Source: Pithys albifrons albifrons (Eukaryota; Chordata; Aves; Passeriformes; Thamnophilidae). From it: DNA of 64,000 nt. Shown piece by piece: positions 23,703 through 35,973 of the stretch (position 1 is its first letter; each line of letters opens with the position of its first letter). The notes below the pieces were generated by a model that did no database searches, was not told the DNA's origin, and was given only the letters and a program-made list of their open reading frames with translations. Where the stretch lies: the NCBI RefSeq assembly GCF_047495875.1, contig NC_092458.1, positions 111,959,727-112,023,726 on the forward strand, given 5' to 3'. Position numbers and translations under genes: made by a program.

Positions 23703-23756
23703 GCCCCGCCCGCCGGTCCGCGGGCGCGCAGCACCTGCCCCGGCCACTCCCGCCCC
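23703..23756. promoter_or_regulatory. GC boxes (SP1-type) upstream of the TATA box
   Basis: GCCCCGCCC at 23703-23711 and CCGCCCC at 23750-23756 are SP1/KLF-type motifs, about 110 to 165 bases upstream of the inferred start site. Such motifs are common in any CpG island. Confidence 0.5.
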
Positions 23757-24432
23757 TCCGCATCGCTCTGCCGCACCTTACGGGTACCCCCGTTTGTTGG
23801 CTTTGCGTGCGAGCCGCTTCGCTGTGGGACACAGAAGCATCTGAGTGCCGGGGTTTGGTCCATGAAAAGCTCAGCTGAGTGCAAGGAAGGAGGTGTCCTC
23901 ATGGTAAGGTGTCACCTGTGTCAGCTACGCTTTCATCTCCCGAAGGATTCATTCTGGAAATTCGTCTGTGAGGGAGGAGGAACATACTTGTTCCATAGGA
24001 TGGCGAGCCCAGAGACTCTCTTCCCTCCCTAAATTTGGTCCACAATGTTTAAAAAAAAAATTAATTAACTGTACTGTTCTCCTAGAAAAATATACAAAAA
24101 TCCAGGATTGGTTATAATAGCTATGGGCATAGTCACAAATATTCATGGCCTACCTCTGTGCACATTTCTGCCAGTGAGCTGCCCCTACTGCAGTCCTGTG
24201 CTCAGAGGCTTTTGATACCATTCCTCTCATGGAAAAGACTATGCAAATGGTTTGTTAGCATTATTCCAGCTTATGAGCCTGGGAATGATTTACACTTGTT
24301 TGCTCCTGTATTCTTCTCATTTGGTCTAAAATTCATTATTTCAAGGGTTTTTTTCACAAAATTTGTTTTGAAGTTTACCTGCAGTTAATAGTGGCCAGAA
24401 ATAGAAGCCTTCAATCAAAAATTCTAAATTTA

Positions 24433-24468
24433 TACTCTCTCTCTCTGTATATATACAAACACACACAC
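24433..24468. repeat. Compound microsatellite (TC)n-TATA-(CA)n
   Basis: Alternating TC, then TATATATA, then ACACACAC in a 36-base run. Confidence 0.85.
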
Positions 24469-25704
24469 ATCTCCTCGGCCAGAACAAGTTAGATGAATAC
24501 ACAAGGTTAAAATAGTTCTGCCTGACCCCAGTAGGATTCCCTGTTTTTAGAAAGCATTTCTCCAAAACATTCACTGCAATACTTTGAACAAAGATCCAAT
24601 TTCCTGCAGGCGTGTTTAGTTTCTTTTTTTTTCTTTCCCAGTTTTGGACATAGAGATTTTAAGGTAGGCATATACTTCTTTAATAGCACTCTGATAACTT
24701 GTTCCTGTTGCATTTTGTATGTCTATGTAAATAGTTCAATCTGAACTGGAAAGCTCTGCACTCAGAGGTTTCTGGAAGGATACAATACACTTGCAGAATA
24801 CACTTTGCTATACCAAATATATGGACTTCTGAATGGTTTCTTTGAAAAACAGAAAACACAAGTGCTGATTGCAGCATGCAAATCTCTGCTCAATCTGGGC
24901 CTTATTAATTTCAGAAATCTCTTTCCCCTTATTTCCTACTGCAACAACAAGCCTAAGGCAGAACATTATCCCGACAGCGAGGTTTGCAGGAGCCGGAGGC
25001 CGTTGGTCGGCAATAACAAGCACCACCTTCTGAAGTTCGCTGTTCCTGGACACGAGCCTGATCCTGACCTGGAGGTTTTTACCGCAAGCATATGGCCAGG
25101 CTGCCTGCAGGCATTCCTCTGGCCGCCCTGTCTCCTGGCACCCGGCCCCCTCGCATTTGGACGACTGGCTGCTATCCACCCTCGCAGATCCTCTCAGGGA
25201 AGCTTGTGCCGCTTGCCGCAGAGGATTGTGAAACATGTTTCCTGTTTTAGGGAAAATGTTGTTTAGCACCATTCTGTCTGAGGTAAAACGCTTTCAGAGG
25301 AAATGGCAGTAAGGCCTGATGCTAGTATATATAAAACAAAACCCAAAAAACCCAGAACAACACCCTCCTTAATTGCAGTCACCAAAAAAGCCTGTAAACT
25401 CATGAATAGGAACAAGTTCCTTCAATACCAATTGATCATTTTTCAGAGAAAATCCAATACCAGTCCTTAAAGGAGAACCCACTAAAACAGAACATGATTT
25501 ATCATCTCCCATGTTAATTCAACACATTGAAGTGAGAGTACATTAGTGATCATTTTTCACCCAAGTACATGAGGCACTTGCAAGAGGTTTATAAATGCAC
25601 TAACACAGAGATCACTGTTTTCCACAAGATTCCAAAATGCTCTGATACTCAGCACACATTCCTTATTATCAGATCCTGCCACAATTCCTATCAGATGCCT
25701 CTGG

Positions 25705-25855
25705 GGCATGATACAGTGGCCTGATGCATCATGTCAAAAAGTAGACCAGGATCATTATCAGGCAGATGTTTGACATGATGCATTGTGTCAGCTAGCCAGT
25801 GGCATGCTGCCATTGCTCAAAAGGATTTTGACATGATACAGTGTGCCAATGCTGT
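25705..25855. repeat. Cluster of related CATGAT-containing motifs
   Basis: Four related words occur in 150 bases: GCATGATACAGTGGCC near 25708, TGATGCATCATGTCA (inverted) near 25722, TGACATGATGCATTGTGTCA near 25770 and TGACATGATACAGTGTGCCA near 25828. They share TGACATGAT(A/G)CA(G/T)TGTG. Spacing is irregular, so this is not a simple satellite. Confidence 0.75.
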
Positions 25856-25884
25856 AGCATAAAACCAGCATGTTCCAAAAATAG

Positions 25885-25970
25885 GGACAAATTCACCTCT
25901 GGCATAAGTAGGAGTAACTGCAGTGACTTCATTAGATTTGCATCTGCTTATGTCAACAATGAGTTTGGCT
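25885..25970. repeat. Probable ancient amniote interspersed repeat trace
   Basis: The words AAATTCACCTCTGGCATAAG, GAGTAACTGCAGTGACTTCA and TTATGTCAACAATGAGTTTG resemble a common old reptile/bird repeat consensus with 'GTAACTCCATTGACTTCAATGG' flanked by 'AATTTGGCC' (recollection, family name uncertain). Confidence 0.4.
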
Positions 25971-26349
25971 TGTAATCTGGAATTTATATAAAAGAGTGGT
26001 AAGTGACTGCATTTTCAGATATTTGTTATATTGTTTTCCCCTCATGGTATTCAAGCATCATGAGACAGCTGGGGTAAAACTGCCACCTTTCTCAACTCTT
26101 TCCCCTCCACCCCACAAGAAGCAGTATCAGATTTCCATTTTTAACAGTGGAACAATAGCTCAGGGTACATATAGGGTCACTCTTTTCAGAAACATGGGAG
26201 GTTGTGAGTTTGGCTGTTTCACAAGGAATTGGAATGTACAAAAAAAAAAAAAAAGAGAGAGAGGATCTCTGCTTTCTACCTCCATACTATTTCACAACAG
26301 TAGCTGCAAGCACTGAGGTGCACAAATACTTAGGTGCAAGAACTTAGGT

Positions 26350-26383
26350 CCACTCAAGATAGTAAATTTACTATTTTGAGTGG
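26350..26383. repeat. 34-base near-perfect palindrome
   Basis: CCACTCAAGATAGTAAA is followed directly by its reverse complement with a single mismatch (16 of 17 pairs) and no spacer. Confidence 0.92.
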
Positions 26384-28901
26384 CAATTAGCGTAATAGTT
26401 AAAAAAAGTTATGAAAGAACAGCTGGGATGAAATGTGAGATCTGATAAGATTTGGAGACTTCTTGAAAGGCATTGTAATTTAATGTTGTCCCCTTTCATC
26501 ACTTTGGAATGAAAAGCACAGCTTGCTAATGCAGATGCATCACACTGACAAAAGGAGAGGAGAGGAACCTGCTAAGGTAGGACAAGATCTTTACAGTAGG
26601 GAAACATCCCAGCTCTTCCACAGCCTGTTACTCTGAGGAAAAGAATTGGCTGTATCTATTTTAAATAAAGTTCATTCATCTTTGCTGGGTGTTCCAGCTT
26701 CTTAAATCCATCAGGGTACACCAATTCTTGGACTCACTGAACTTTGGGGATGCTAAGGGGAAGCATAAGAAATAAAGACCAGAAAATCCTTCACAGAGCA
26801 TTAAGTAAGCACTCCTTCAAACCCGGCTTGATACAGCAGCTATGTGGATTGTAACATCAAGGGAACATGACCTGTCTGGTACAGGGTAGTTCTGAAGGAG
26901 AGAAGAAGAGCACAACAAAGTGGTAGAAGCAATCTGCGCAGGCTCCTCAAGCATTCATTTGCTTGTCTGCTTTGAGACAAGCTTTTATTGTTGGAGTTGG
27001 AGGTGCTCACCACTTCCATAGAACAGAAAATTCATGAAAAGGTCTCAATAAATATGCTGGAAAACATTTGCAAGCCTTTCCAAACTTTTGAACAATAACA
27101 ACAAGAAGTAAGGGTCCTTCCCCTCCCTTCTCATCACTATATGATTATTACCAAATATTTCTTTGAGGAGACAGCTCTGTGCAGTTAGCAGCCCCACAGA
27201 GATTAAAACAAACAAAACAACAACTCCGATCCTTTATTCCCCCCTCCTCCTTTTTTCACCCTCTGCTGGCATTCTGTAAGTATTTAAATCATTGGAAACC
27301 ACACCCTAGCTAGCTGTGGCTAGTATTTACAGGCAAAACCTCTTGGCTTTGCTGTTCTGGCCCACTCAACAGCCAACAATGTAAAACAAGTTAGTTTTTC
27401 CTAAACAAGGAGACCAAAACAGAAGATACACAATGCATCCCAAGGAAATACACACCAGGCATTATCTATGCCTCATATGTAAAGGTATAGTAATGCTAAA
27501 AACAATGTGTGTTCACAACTACCTGAAAATTCTCTGATGAGATGGACAATTTTTTTTTAAAGTCAACTTTGATGCAACAGCAGTTTCTTGGGGAGAACAC
27601 TCAATTTTGACAGATGCTCACTAAAGCAAGTTAAGCTTCTGGTGAAATCTGCCACCATACAAATTTCTGAAGGTTTTACACCAACTTACATTGTACTGGG
27701 TAGCCCAGTAAGCAAGTTTATCTTGACCTCAGGACTCAGGTCATGACAGGCATATTCCTGTAAAATAGCAGCACCATTACCACTGGGATCTACGTTTCCA
27801 GCTCTAAGTCCCAGAAAAGCAGGAAGCAACAGAGAGCTCAAAAACTCCTGGGCTGAGCTCTGTTTTACCCCATTTGCCAGGGAATAAGCACAAATTGGAG
27901 GCAGGCAGGCACTCACTTTCATTCCTGAAGGAATGGAAACAGACTGCCCCAAACACTTCAAGAGAGAGAGAAGGATGGGAACTATTTCCATTCTGGAGGA
28001 CAAAGTACCACTCAGTATATACTTATATTGCTCCATTTTGAAATAATACAGAAATTGAAGGGCTGAGTGTTTGAGAAAAAAAAAAGAAGTGTTCCATTCA
28101 TGCAATGCCATTTTAATCCATACAACACTTGTGAGTACAGGAAACAGGCTTAACATTTCCCTTATACATACAGCCATACACACTCACCACTGAGGTTTTG
28201 ACCCCTCTGGAATAGTTCATGTGTGGCAAGTACATTACACCAAGATTTTAGGATCTCTTGATTCAAAAGGCAATGAAATACTGCAAACCACTGGCCAAAT
28301 TTAGGATCATGAGATGCATGGCAATGTCTCCACAGAATGTGAGGATGTGGACACCTCTCTGGTCATCTTCTTCATGTTTTGTAAAAAAAAGCAAGGCTGC
28401 AGTGCCAATTACAGCAAATATCTTTCTATCTTTCTTTAAGCCACTAACAGCTTTCACATCTCATGCCTGTAATCTTCAGCAAATAGATCAAGGACTGTTA
28501 TTCATTTTAATGCCTGAATGCATTATATTTATTCTTGTTATAATATGTTCTGTTACCACAGAAAATGTTTGGCTCCCAAAGAAAAAGATGGAATTGTGTC
28601 AAAAGTCCAAATTCTTCCTTGAAAAGCAAACATTTTTCATGGCTTTAATGGAAGATACGCATTGGAATCCCAGGGCACAATCTGGCACTAAAATCCTCCA
28701 TCTATACTGGAATTTTTCACCATGTCTTTTTCATAATCTATTATTAAGCATGTTTCCATCTCAGCAGTTGAAATCTGGGGCCCTGTTGCATCTGAGAGGG
28801 AAGTGGGAAGCAGCTGGGAAGTAACTGTAAAGGAGAAGCAGAAAACTGATTTAAATATGCTCATATGCTGGATGATGCTGTTCTCTTCTATCCTCCTCCT
28901 T

Positions 28902-28952
28902 CAAAAAAAAAAAGAAAAAGAAAAAGAAAAGAAAAAATAAAAATATAAAAAA
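28902..28952 (+). repeat. A-rich low-complexity run
   Basis: A-runs with scattered G and T. It creates a spurious poly-Phe/Lys open frame on the opposite strand. Confidence 0.85.
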
Positions 28953-31846
28953 GGCACTTTGGTGTGCTCCCTCAGTCGTCCAGCTGACACAGTAGCAGCA
29001 ACTGGCCCAATGCAGGACAGCTTCAGTGCTGTTCCCAGTTACCCTGCAGGTTTCTTTGGTCTCTAACTGGCCACAGATTGAGCACAGATTCCCTCCCTGC
29101 TTCCCTTGTGAAGCTCTCAGACTGCAGCAAAAGGGGTAAATATGAAGCCATTGAGGATGAAACCCAGCAGTTCCTGGCAACTGAAAAGCCTGGGAGAAAA
29201 AGTTTTTATTTTTCTCTAAACTGGAGACCAGAAACAAGTGCATGATCACTGACGGACACTTTGCTCTGAAATCTGTCCTGTTGTCATCAGCACAGCTGCT
29301 CACAGAGTATTACAGCAGTGCTCCAGTCTTTGCCACACCACCTGTAACTGTGGCATGGCAGTCATATGGACACTTTGATGACTGAGCCAGAATATGATAG
29401 AGAGTGTCTGCAGACACAGCAGAGAGTTTGTGTAGCTGGGGGCAAGATGACAGTGCCTCGTCTGAAGTGAAGCCCAAAGCAAAACATCAGCCCGGCAGCA
29501 CTTTCAGAACAAACCCAAACCACTAAAGTGGGTGTTGTAGAGCACAAGGATTTGACCCCATCCAACAAGCCCTAAGGTAGGGATAAGGCTTTAGCCATGA
29601 TTTCTATTTAAAATTTAAAAAAAAAATCCCATTTCCTTGCTTGCCTCATCTGAGTACAGACATTTGTGTCTGTAAGGTTTTTAGGACAGAGGCACAAGTC
29701 CAAGCTAGGACTAACAGAGTGAAATAATGATCAGTTTTATCTTAGATTAAGTCGTAATTAAAAAAAAAATGAAACCACTCTGAAGTCTTACAATCTGACT
29801 TCCCTGTGGTGCCTAGATGTTCTACAACCATCCCTGCTGGCATAGCTAACATTCCTCCCCCTGTCTTGCATTCAGATATTGCAATCTACAGGAGAACAGG
29901 AATGATTTTGCATTCCTGCTTCATCCTCAGACAGTTCTGTCACCAAACATTGCAAGCCCATCTTTCCCAGGTTACTTCAGGTAACTTCTCATGAAGCAAA
30001 GTAATTGCAGTTGAACTCCATTCATTTTAGTTCCTCCTCCTTTCCCTTTGCTTTACATAAGTGGTTTCAATAATATTTCAGCTAGAAACACTCCTTATAT
30101 TTTATTGGGTGTGAATAGTGACTATAGGAACATTTATGTTTCTGCTCTTGTTTGCAGAAATTGGGCAATGTCAATCCTTTCTTTGGCTTACATGACAGAA
30201 AGCATTTACTGTATGTTTTTAGTACCACATACCATTTCCCAGCTCTAAATATACATACATGTTAAATGGAAGTGAAAAGTTGTTTTCCTTCAGTTTCATA
30301 ACTGCCTTTAACAATTTCACAGCTACTTGGGGGGGTTGATGTGGGTTTTTTTAATCCTTTGGCCGAGAGTATATATTAGAGTAATAATATAATTTGCTCC
30401 TATACTAGATTATTATAATAATCAAGAAAGTTTCTTTTCATATTGCTCTTGTGATCTCATTATCATAGGCTTTTCATTAGCTTTTCTTTGCTGATCCAAA
30501 GAACTTGTGTGTATGGTGAAGGAAATGACTAGAAAAATACTTCTAGAGGATTGCCAGTCTCCTGGTAAATAAAATGCAGCTATTGATAACACTTAGCCAG
30601 CTCCCCTCAGTTGTCTATGGCATCATTACTTTCCCATCATGAAACCAGAAATATCTATATGAGCAAGAAAGTAATTAATTCCTAGTGAAATAATGTTGCA
30701 CAGTAAAATGTGTAAAATATTTATATATAAGTGCAATAGTTCCCACAATGACCATATAAGCTATGACCATTATTTCTGTTAGAGTTGGAGATATAGAGAC
30801 TGTAGACTTAATCGGCTCAAGATCTTGGCTAGAACTTTGTCATTCAGACACAGGCTTAAGTCACACATCTTGTTTAGCCTCTTGTAGGGGGCAAGATTCA
30901 TTGGCATGATTATTTCATACACTAGGGGCATCTCTGTGCTATAGGATGTGACTGCCTTAACAAAAAAGGAGGTGTTTAAATGAGCAAAACCAGCATCCTG
31001 AAACTGCTTGAAAAAAACAAACTTAAAAAGGAGATATTGCTCTCAGTGGTGATTTGTCACTTCCCCAAAAGACAGAAGAGTTGGGAAATACAGCAGAATT
31101 TTGCTTGCACAAAAGCCAAAGCAAACTGCTGAATAAAGATAATATTCCCAAAGTCAGAGATAAAAGAGGTGAAGATTAAGCTCCATCTTTTACTTCCATA
31201 ATGGAGAACTTTCTCACCTGCTAAACAATCCTTATCCCTATACACATCATTATCTCTAATATCTAGAACAAATACCGTGCTTCTGTCTTAGAAGTACATA
31301 CAACAGTTTTTTGGAGAAGTTGGGCCCAACACCACTGTACTTGGTGTTTTACTTAATTAATGTCAATTTTTCTATTAAAAAATTATATATATATATACAC
31401 ACAGATTAGATGATTTCCTCTAAACTCATCTTTCATACTTCTGAAACAGAGAATTTTCACCTCTCAAAAGGTACATTTGAAGCAAATGAACGGACAGGCT
31501 TAAGGCACTGGCACAGTTGCTGTATCTTAGTATCAATAACATATATAATTCTCCAAATGTATCAGTATAACAGTTTGCATAAGCATCATCAGGTTTTGGG
31601 GAGAGTTTGAGTTTGGTTGTTGTAGGGTTTGTTTTCTTTTTTAAATCTTGCAGCAATGAAGAGGCAAGCAGCAGTTAACAGTAGTTGACTAAACCAGGGC
31701 ACTTGTATGGCACAGTATAGTTTATTTTAGAGGTATCTTTACAATTTCAGTAGAGCATTCTGGGGAGTCTCTTTGCAGCTTCAAGGCCTCAATTTTGTAA
31801 AGTATTAACTGCCTTCCAAATAAGAGAAGGCTGCACCACTGGACAA

Positions 31847-31976
31847 TCATAGAGTGGCTTGTGTGGGAAGAGATTTTAAAGCTGATCTAGCCTCAAATCA
31901 CCCTGCCAGGGGCAAGGACAACTTCCACTAGACCAGGTTTCTCAAGGCCTTATCCAACCTGGCCTTAAACACTGTC
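31847..31976 (-). mobile_element. Short CR1 3' end relic
   Basis: ATCATAGAGTGGCTTGTGTG, the later GATCTAGCCTCAAATC, and GGGGCAAGGACAACTTCCAC are a reverse-orientation CR1 3' end, continuing to CCTGGCCTTAAACACT. Confidence 0.88.
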
Positions 31977-34900
31977 ATGTTCTTTTACTGCAAGCAGCTT
32001 ATTCTTTGCAGGCCTCTCACAGAGGTACTAAACACCAAATTATTTGCCTGCTATTGCTCTCACATCCAAGCCCAAATGAGCAAGCAGCAGAGAAGTTGCT
32101 CACCTGTTCTTGAAATTCTTGCAGAGAAGAGCCATGGGAGTAGGATACACAGGCAGCAATGGAGAAGCATTTCCCCTCCTGGGACAGGGAGCACAACAGC
32201 ACTCCTCTCTGACAGCATTTTCCTTGGAAGGAATACAGAAGCCTGTTTGTCTGCTATGTCCTTACACCTAAGCCCTGGGGTCCAAGTCTGCTGCCATAAC
32301 TCCAAGTCAGAGGTGGCAAAGTCCTTTCACTCTGACTAAGGGCAGCTATTTCTTCCACCAACAGCATCTGCATATTCCCAATCAGGGAACACTTTAATAA
32401 GCTGCAGCTTCTGAGGAAGGTGAGCTGCAGAGTCCTAATTAAATAGCAACTGACATATCACTTTTCAAACTAAACATCCAACTGGGATGCTCAATCCATC
32501 ACACTTGGTTTGTAAACAACTGAACACAGCACTCCATAGAGCAGCCCTATGAGCTTCTGCCATGAAACACTGTAGAGGCTCCCTTTGCTCTTGTAACAAA
32601 TGATCTAATGATTCTCAGGAGGAGGAAATGAGGCTGATTTGTAGCTTTCTTAAGGAGGTTAACCAGTTAAGCAAGATTTCTTAATTGCCTGCTCTTCATT
32701 ATTTAATGCATAAGAAAGTAAAAAAAAGTTCTTTAGGGCCAGATCCCAAAAAGGTATTTAGGTATCCAAGCAGGCAGCTAGACAGAAGTTAGCTGCAATT
32801 ATCAGCAGTGATACTGAAAAGTTCTGCTCAGCTGCTGCCTGGCTCTGAAGGCTCATAAACCTAAGTAGGCACCTATTTCTAGTTTTAAGTCCTCCAGGAG
32901 CCCAGCATTCAGCTTCTGCACATGCCAAAAAACACTTCATTCCTGACAGTGATAAGGAAGCTCCTGCTGGTAAAACACTGAACCTCTTGAGACCTAGGGG
33001 AAACCTAAGAGATTTCAGTCATAATAAATGGACAAAAACACCTGAAAATCTATCTGCATCTCTTGAATGGGTTATAAATAACATCAACCTAATTATAAAT
33101 TATAAGGTGACAAGTAAACAGGCCTGCTCAAAGACAGGTCACAGATCCAGCAGTGACATGATGGGAAGCAATGCATGAGAGAGACAATCCTAACGTTCTC
33201 AGAAACATTCAGACCTGCAAGTTATGAAGGACAAATGAGCCAGATACCTCATCCATAGCAAGGCAAGAAACGTGCTTTTAAAACACTGCATCTTCTCTCT
33301 TCAGACTAAATTGTATGAAAATTAATCCTTCAAATTAATTGGACTAACATATGATACTCATCAGCTGTGGGGTCTGATAGTAGAGGGGCAGCGGCCGTAG
33401 CCTTGCCCTATCCAGACTCCTGCCAGGAACACGGAGGGAGAGAGGAATGAGGGTGGGAGCACTTTATCCCCTCTACTCACATATCCCATCAGTGATTTTA
33501 TGCACAGATCATCTGAAAAACTCACTTTCCAAAAGAATGGCACTTGTGCTGTTCAGTTTATATGTCACCATTTTGAAAACATTTGTTGTTCTCTTTTCCC
33601 TTATATAATCTTACTTTTTTTGATATGTGCTTGAGAGGGATGTGGATCACTCAGGAGAGCATTTGGGACTATGTTCCACATACAACATCTGATAGGATTT
33701 ATTGCCATATTTCATTGGTTTGCTGTGAATTCAGGTAATGCACTAATGGAACAATGAGATAGACCCTTGACTTGGCAAATACAGAATCAGAAGGAAAAAA
33801 GGATTATGTAAGAGGCTATGAAAACAAGATGGTTCAGAATTCAGGCAGCTGCTCTATTCTTGATTCCTTCCATTGTGCCTCGGGATGGACAGACATCAGC
33901 CTGCCGGATCTCTTACAGGCGTTGTTGTGTTTTCTAAAGTTTGGGCATAACAGAAACAATGGCAGAGATGAAATGGTAATGTTAACTTTTCTGTTCTTCT
34001 TCCACTTTAAATCACTTCATGTGACTTTACACTCCTAGGAGATTTGATTACTTTTAAACTTAACACTGTGCAAGAAAGAAATGTCCCTTAGGCATATTGC
34101 AGTATTTATACAGGTAATTTCTCTATTTTCAGAATATTTAACCTTGGCAGAAATATTTCCCTTTTTCTAAATGGCATCTATATTGCAAAACAGTATGAAA
34201 ATCAGTCTTAAGGTCCAGCAGGAGTTTTAATCTGTGTCTCACTTATTTGTCATGGTCAGTGGCTGGATATGACTCCAGGACACTGGAAAGTGCCTAATGC
34301 TCCATACTGAAAACTGGTTGGAAGCAAAGCCTGTTTGACATAAGGTTTCTGCATTCCCAGAGTGAGGGTAGAGCTCCCACATCTCTGTATTGAAGGGACA
34401 CAAATCTTCATACAAGACAGAGCTTTCTGCAAATAGAAAGGTGACAGCTTTCACCAGAGCCCTTGCAATATTGTTTCCATCAGATATGGGAACTTGCTTT
34501 CTCTAAAACATTCAGGGAGAAATACACAGATTCTCTCCCTTCACACCTTCTCTTTAAAGAGAAATATAAACATCACCACACACAGCTGGAAATATCTCAG
34601 ATATTGTTTTTTCTATTGCTGTATACAGGGAATAGAATTGGTGTTCTATAAATGCCAGTACTAACAGCAATAATTAATATTTTTGAGGTACAAAAGAGAA
34701 TGAAGATCTTACATTCATTTGTGGTTTTCCCTCTCAAAAGAAAAAAAAGAAAGCTGATTGCATGTAGTGAATTTTAAATTAGCCAAATCAGAAAGTTAAT
34801 CCACTGCATGTAGCTAAGCACCAATACGCACCAACACGTCACTTACCAATTGTCTCACTGTTTATTACAATTTTTAATTGTCCAAATTACAACTTGAGTA

Positions 34901-35950
34901 GGGTTTTATTGATTTTCTCTGTTTAGTGTTGCCTTAAAAAATTGTCAGAATTACAATTTGTTGAGAACAGTAAGTGGTTTTCATATAGAATTGCCAAGTG
35001 ACCCTGAAGCTTATTGGTAGGGGTATTCGTATCAGAGGAACTTCCTCACTCTAGCAAGCGTGCAAACACACCACAAGGAGAAAATGTCTTGTCCAATGGC
35101 AAACATCAATTTTTAAGAGAAGTTACTGGTTGGGAATGTTGCTCTGCTCTGTCTGCAAAGCATCAGGGACAACACAGCTCACTGGGTAATTAATTAGCTG
35201 GATACGGGTTCTCAAAGGAGAATAAGAATATGCACAGCAGGACACTCAGTGCTCAGGGGCCATGAAAGCAAGACTTACAACCACTTTCCAGTTACACTGT
35301 GGTTACTGCCCTTCTGTTCAACAACTGAAGTAAAAGATCACTGTGTTGGCTGGGATTCAGAAACATGGATCTATCAGTTAATCACTTCAGTGAGGCAGTG
35401 AAGAGACTCCAGGGAGAACAGACTGCAGGATGTAGGCAGTAACAGTGCTACCTTTCCATGTTGACATGAGGGGAGGATGGGAAATTCAGCAGGATTCCCA
35501 TTTCTGGCAGTTCAACACTTTGGTTTGGTACTACAAAACACTTTACTTTCGAATAATTTTGATTAGATGGTCTCAAAACCATATGACATTTTCAAGAGGA
35601 TTTTCTAATTTGGTTCTTCTCTGACACATGTTAAATTCCATGGATTATGTTAGCCAACATGAACAGGAACTTGGGATACTTTGAATTATTCTTCATGGAT
35701 AAAATTGATATAAAGCTTTTTGTAAATCATGCTAATTCAAGCTTTTACCATTCTGTTTCACAGGCTTCCTATTTTTAAACACACTTCAGGTACACTGTGC
35801 TATTACATATGGCAGTTGTACATCTCCTAGGTAGCAAGATCTAGTGCATACAAATAAGAGGATTCATTTAAATCTCTTAGGATTATTCCTGGTGTGATGT
35901 ATGCTAAAACAAATGGAAAAGGATTGTCTTTAATTGACTTATACAGCTTA

Positions 35951-35973
35951 GGTCTCTCAGACAGTGAGAGACC
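35951..35973. repeat. Short perfect hairpin
   Basis: GGTCTCTCA and TGAGAGACC are perfectly complementary 9-base arms around a 5-base loop. Confidence 0.85.

Larger units (their letters stand above)
22835..23800. promoter_or_regulatory. VGLL3: CpG island over VGLL3 exon 1 and promoter
   Basis: Base composition changes sharply from AT-rich DNA to dense GC with many CpG dinucleotides, including CGGCGGC and GGCGCC words, and returns to average composition near 23800. It covers the start of intron 1, exon 1, the 5' UTR and the promoter. Long open frames on both strands here come from GC bias and are not genes. Confidence 0.93.
23800..31846. other. Upstream intergenic DNA, proximal part
   Basis: No gene is supported. 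The stretch contains a TC/TA/CA simple repeat at 24433-24468, a moderately GC-rich patch at about 24960-25220, the repeated CATGAT-type motif cluster at 25705-25855, an ancient repeat trace at 25885-25970, a 34-base palindrome at 26350, a poly-A/GA run at 26239-26265 and an A-rich run at 28902-28952. Open frames of 165 and 188 residues at 27686-28183 (minus) and 28258-28824 (plus) show no recognisable family. Confidence 0.75.

Noticed and set aside
22851..23902. Several open frames of 130 to 220 codons on both strands in the CpG island
   Set aside because: They are rich in Ala, Arg, Pro and Gly and arise from GC bias with few stops. Only the 31 codons from the ATG at 23465 to the donor at 23373 match a known protein.
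27686..28183. 165-codon open frame on the minus strand
   Set aside because: Not recognisable as any protein. It includes low-complexity Phe/Leu segments and lacks supporting context.
28258..28824. 188-codon open frame on the plus strand
   Set aside because: No family resemblance, unusual composition, no supporting promoter or splice context. The length is plausible by chance across 64 kb.
28902..29303. Minus-strand frame with a long Phe run
   Set aside because: The Phe run comes from the A-rich tract at 28902-28952. There is no recognisable domain in the rest.
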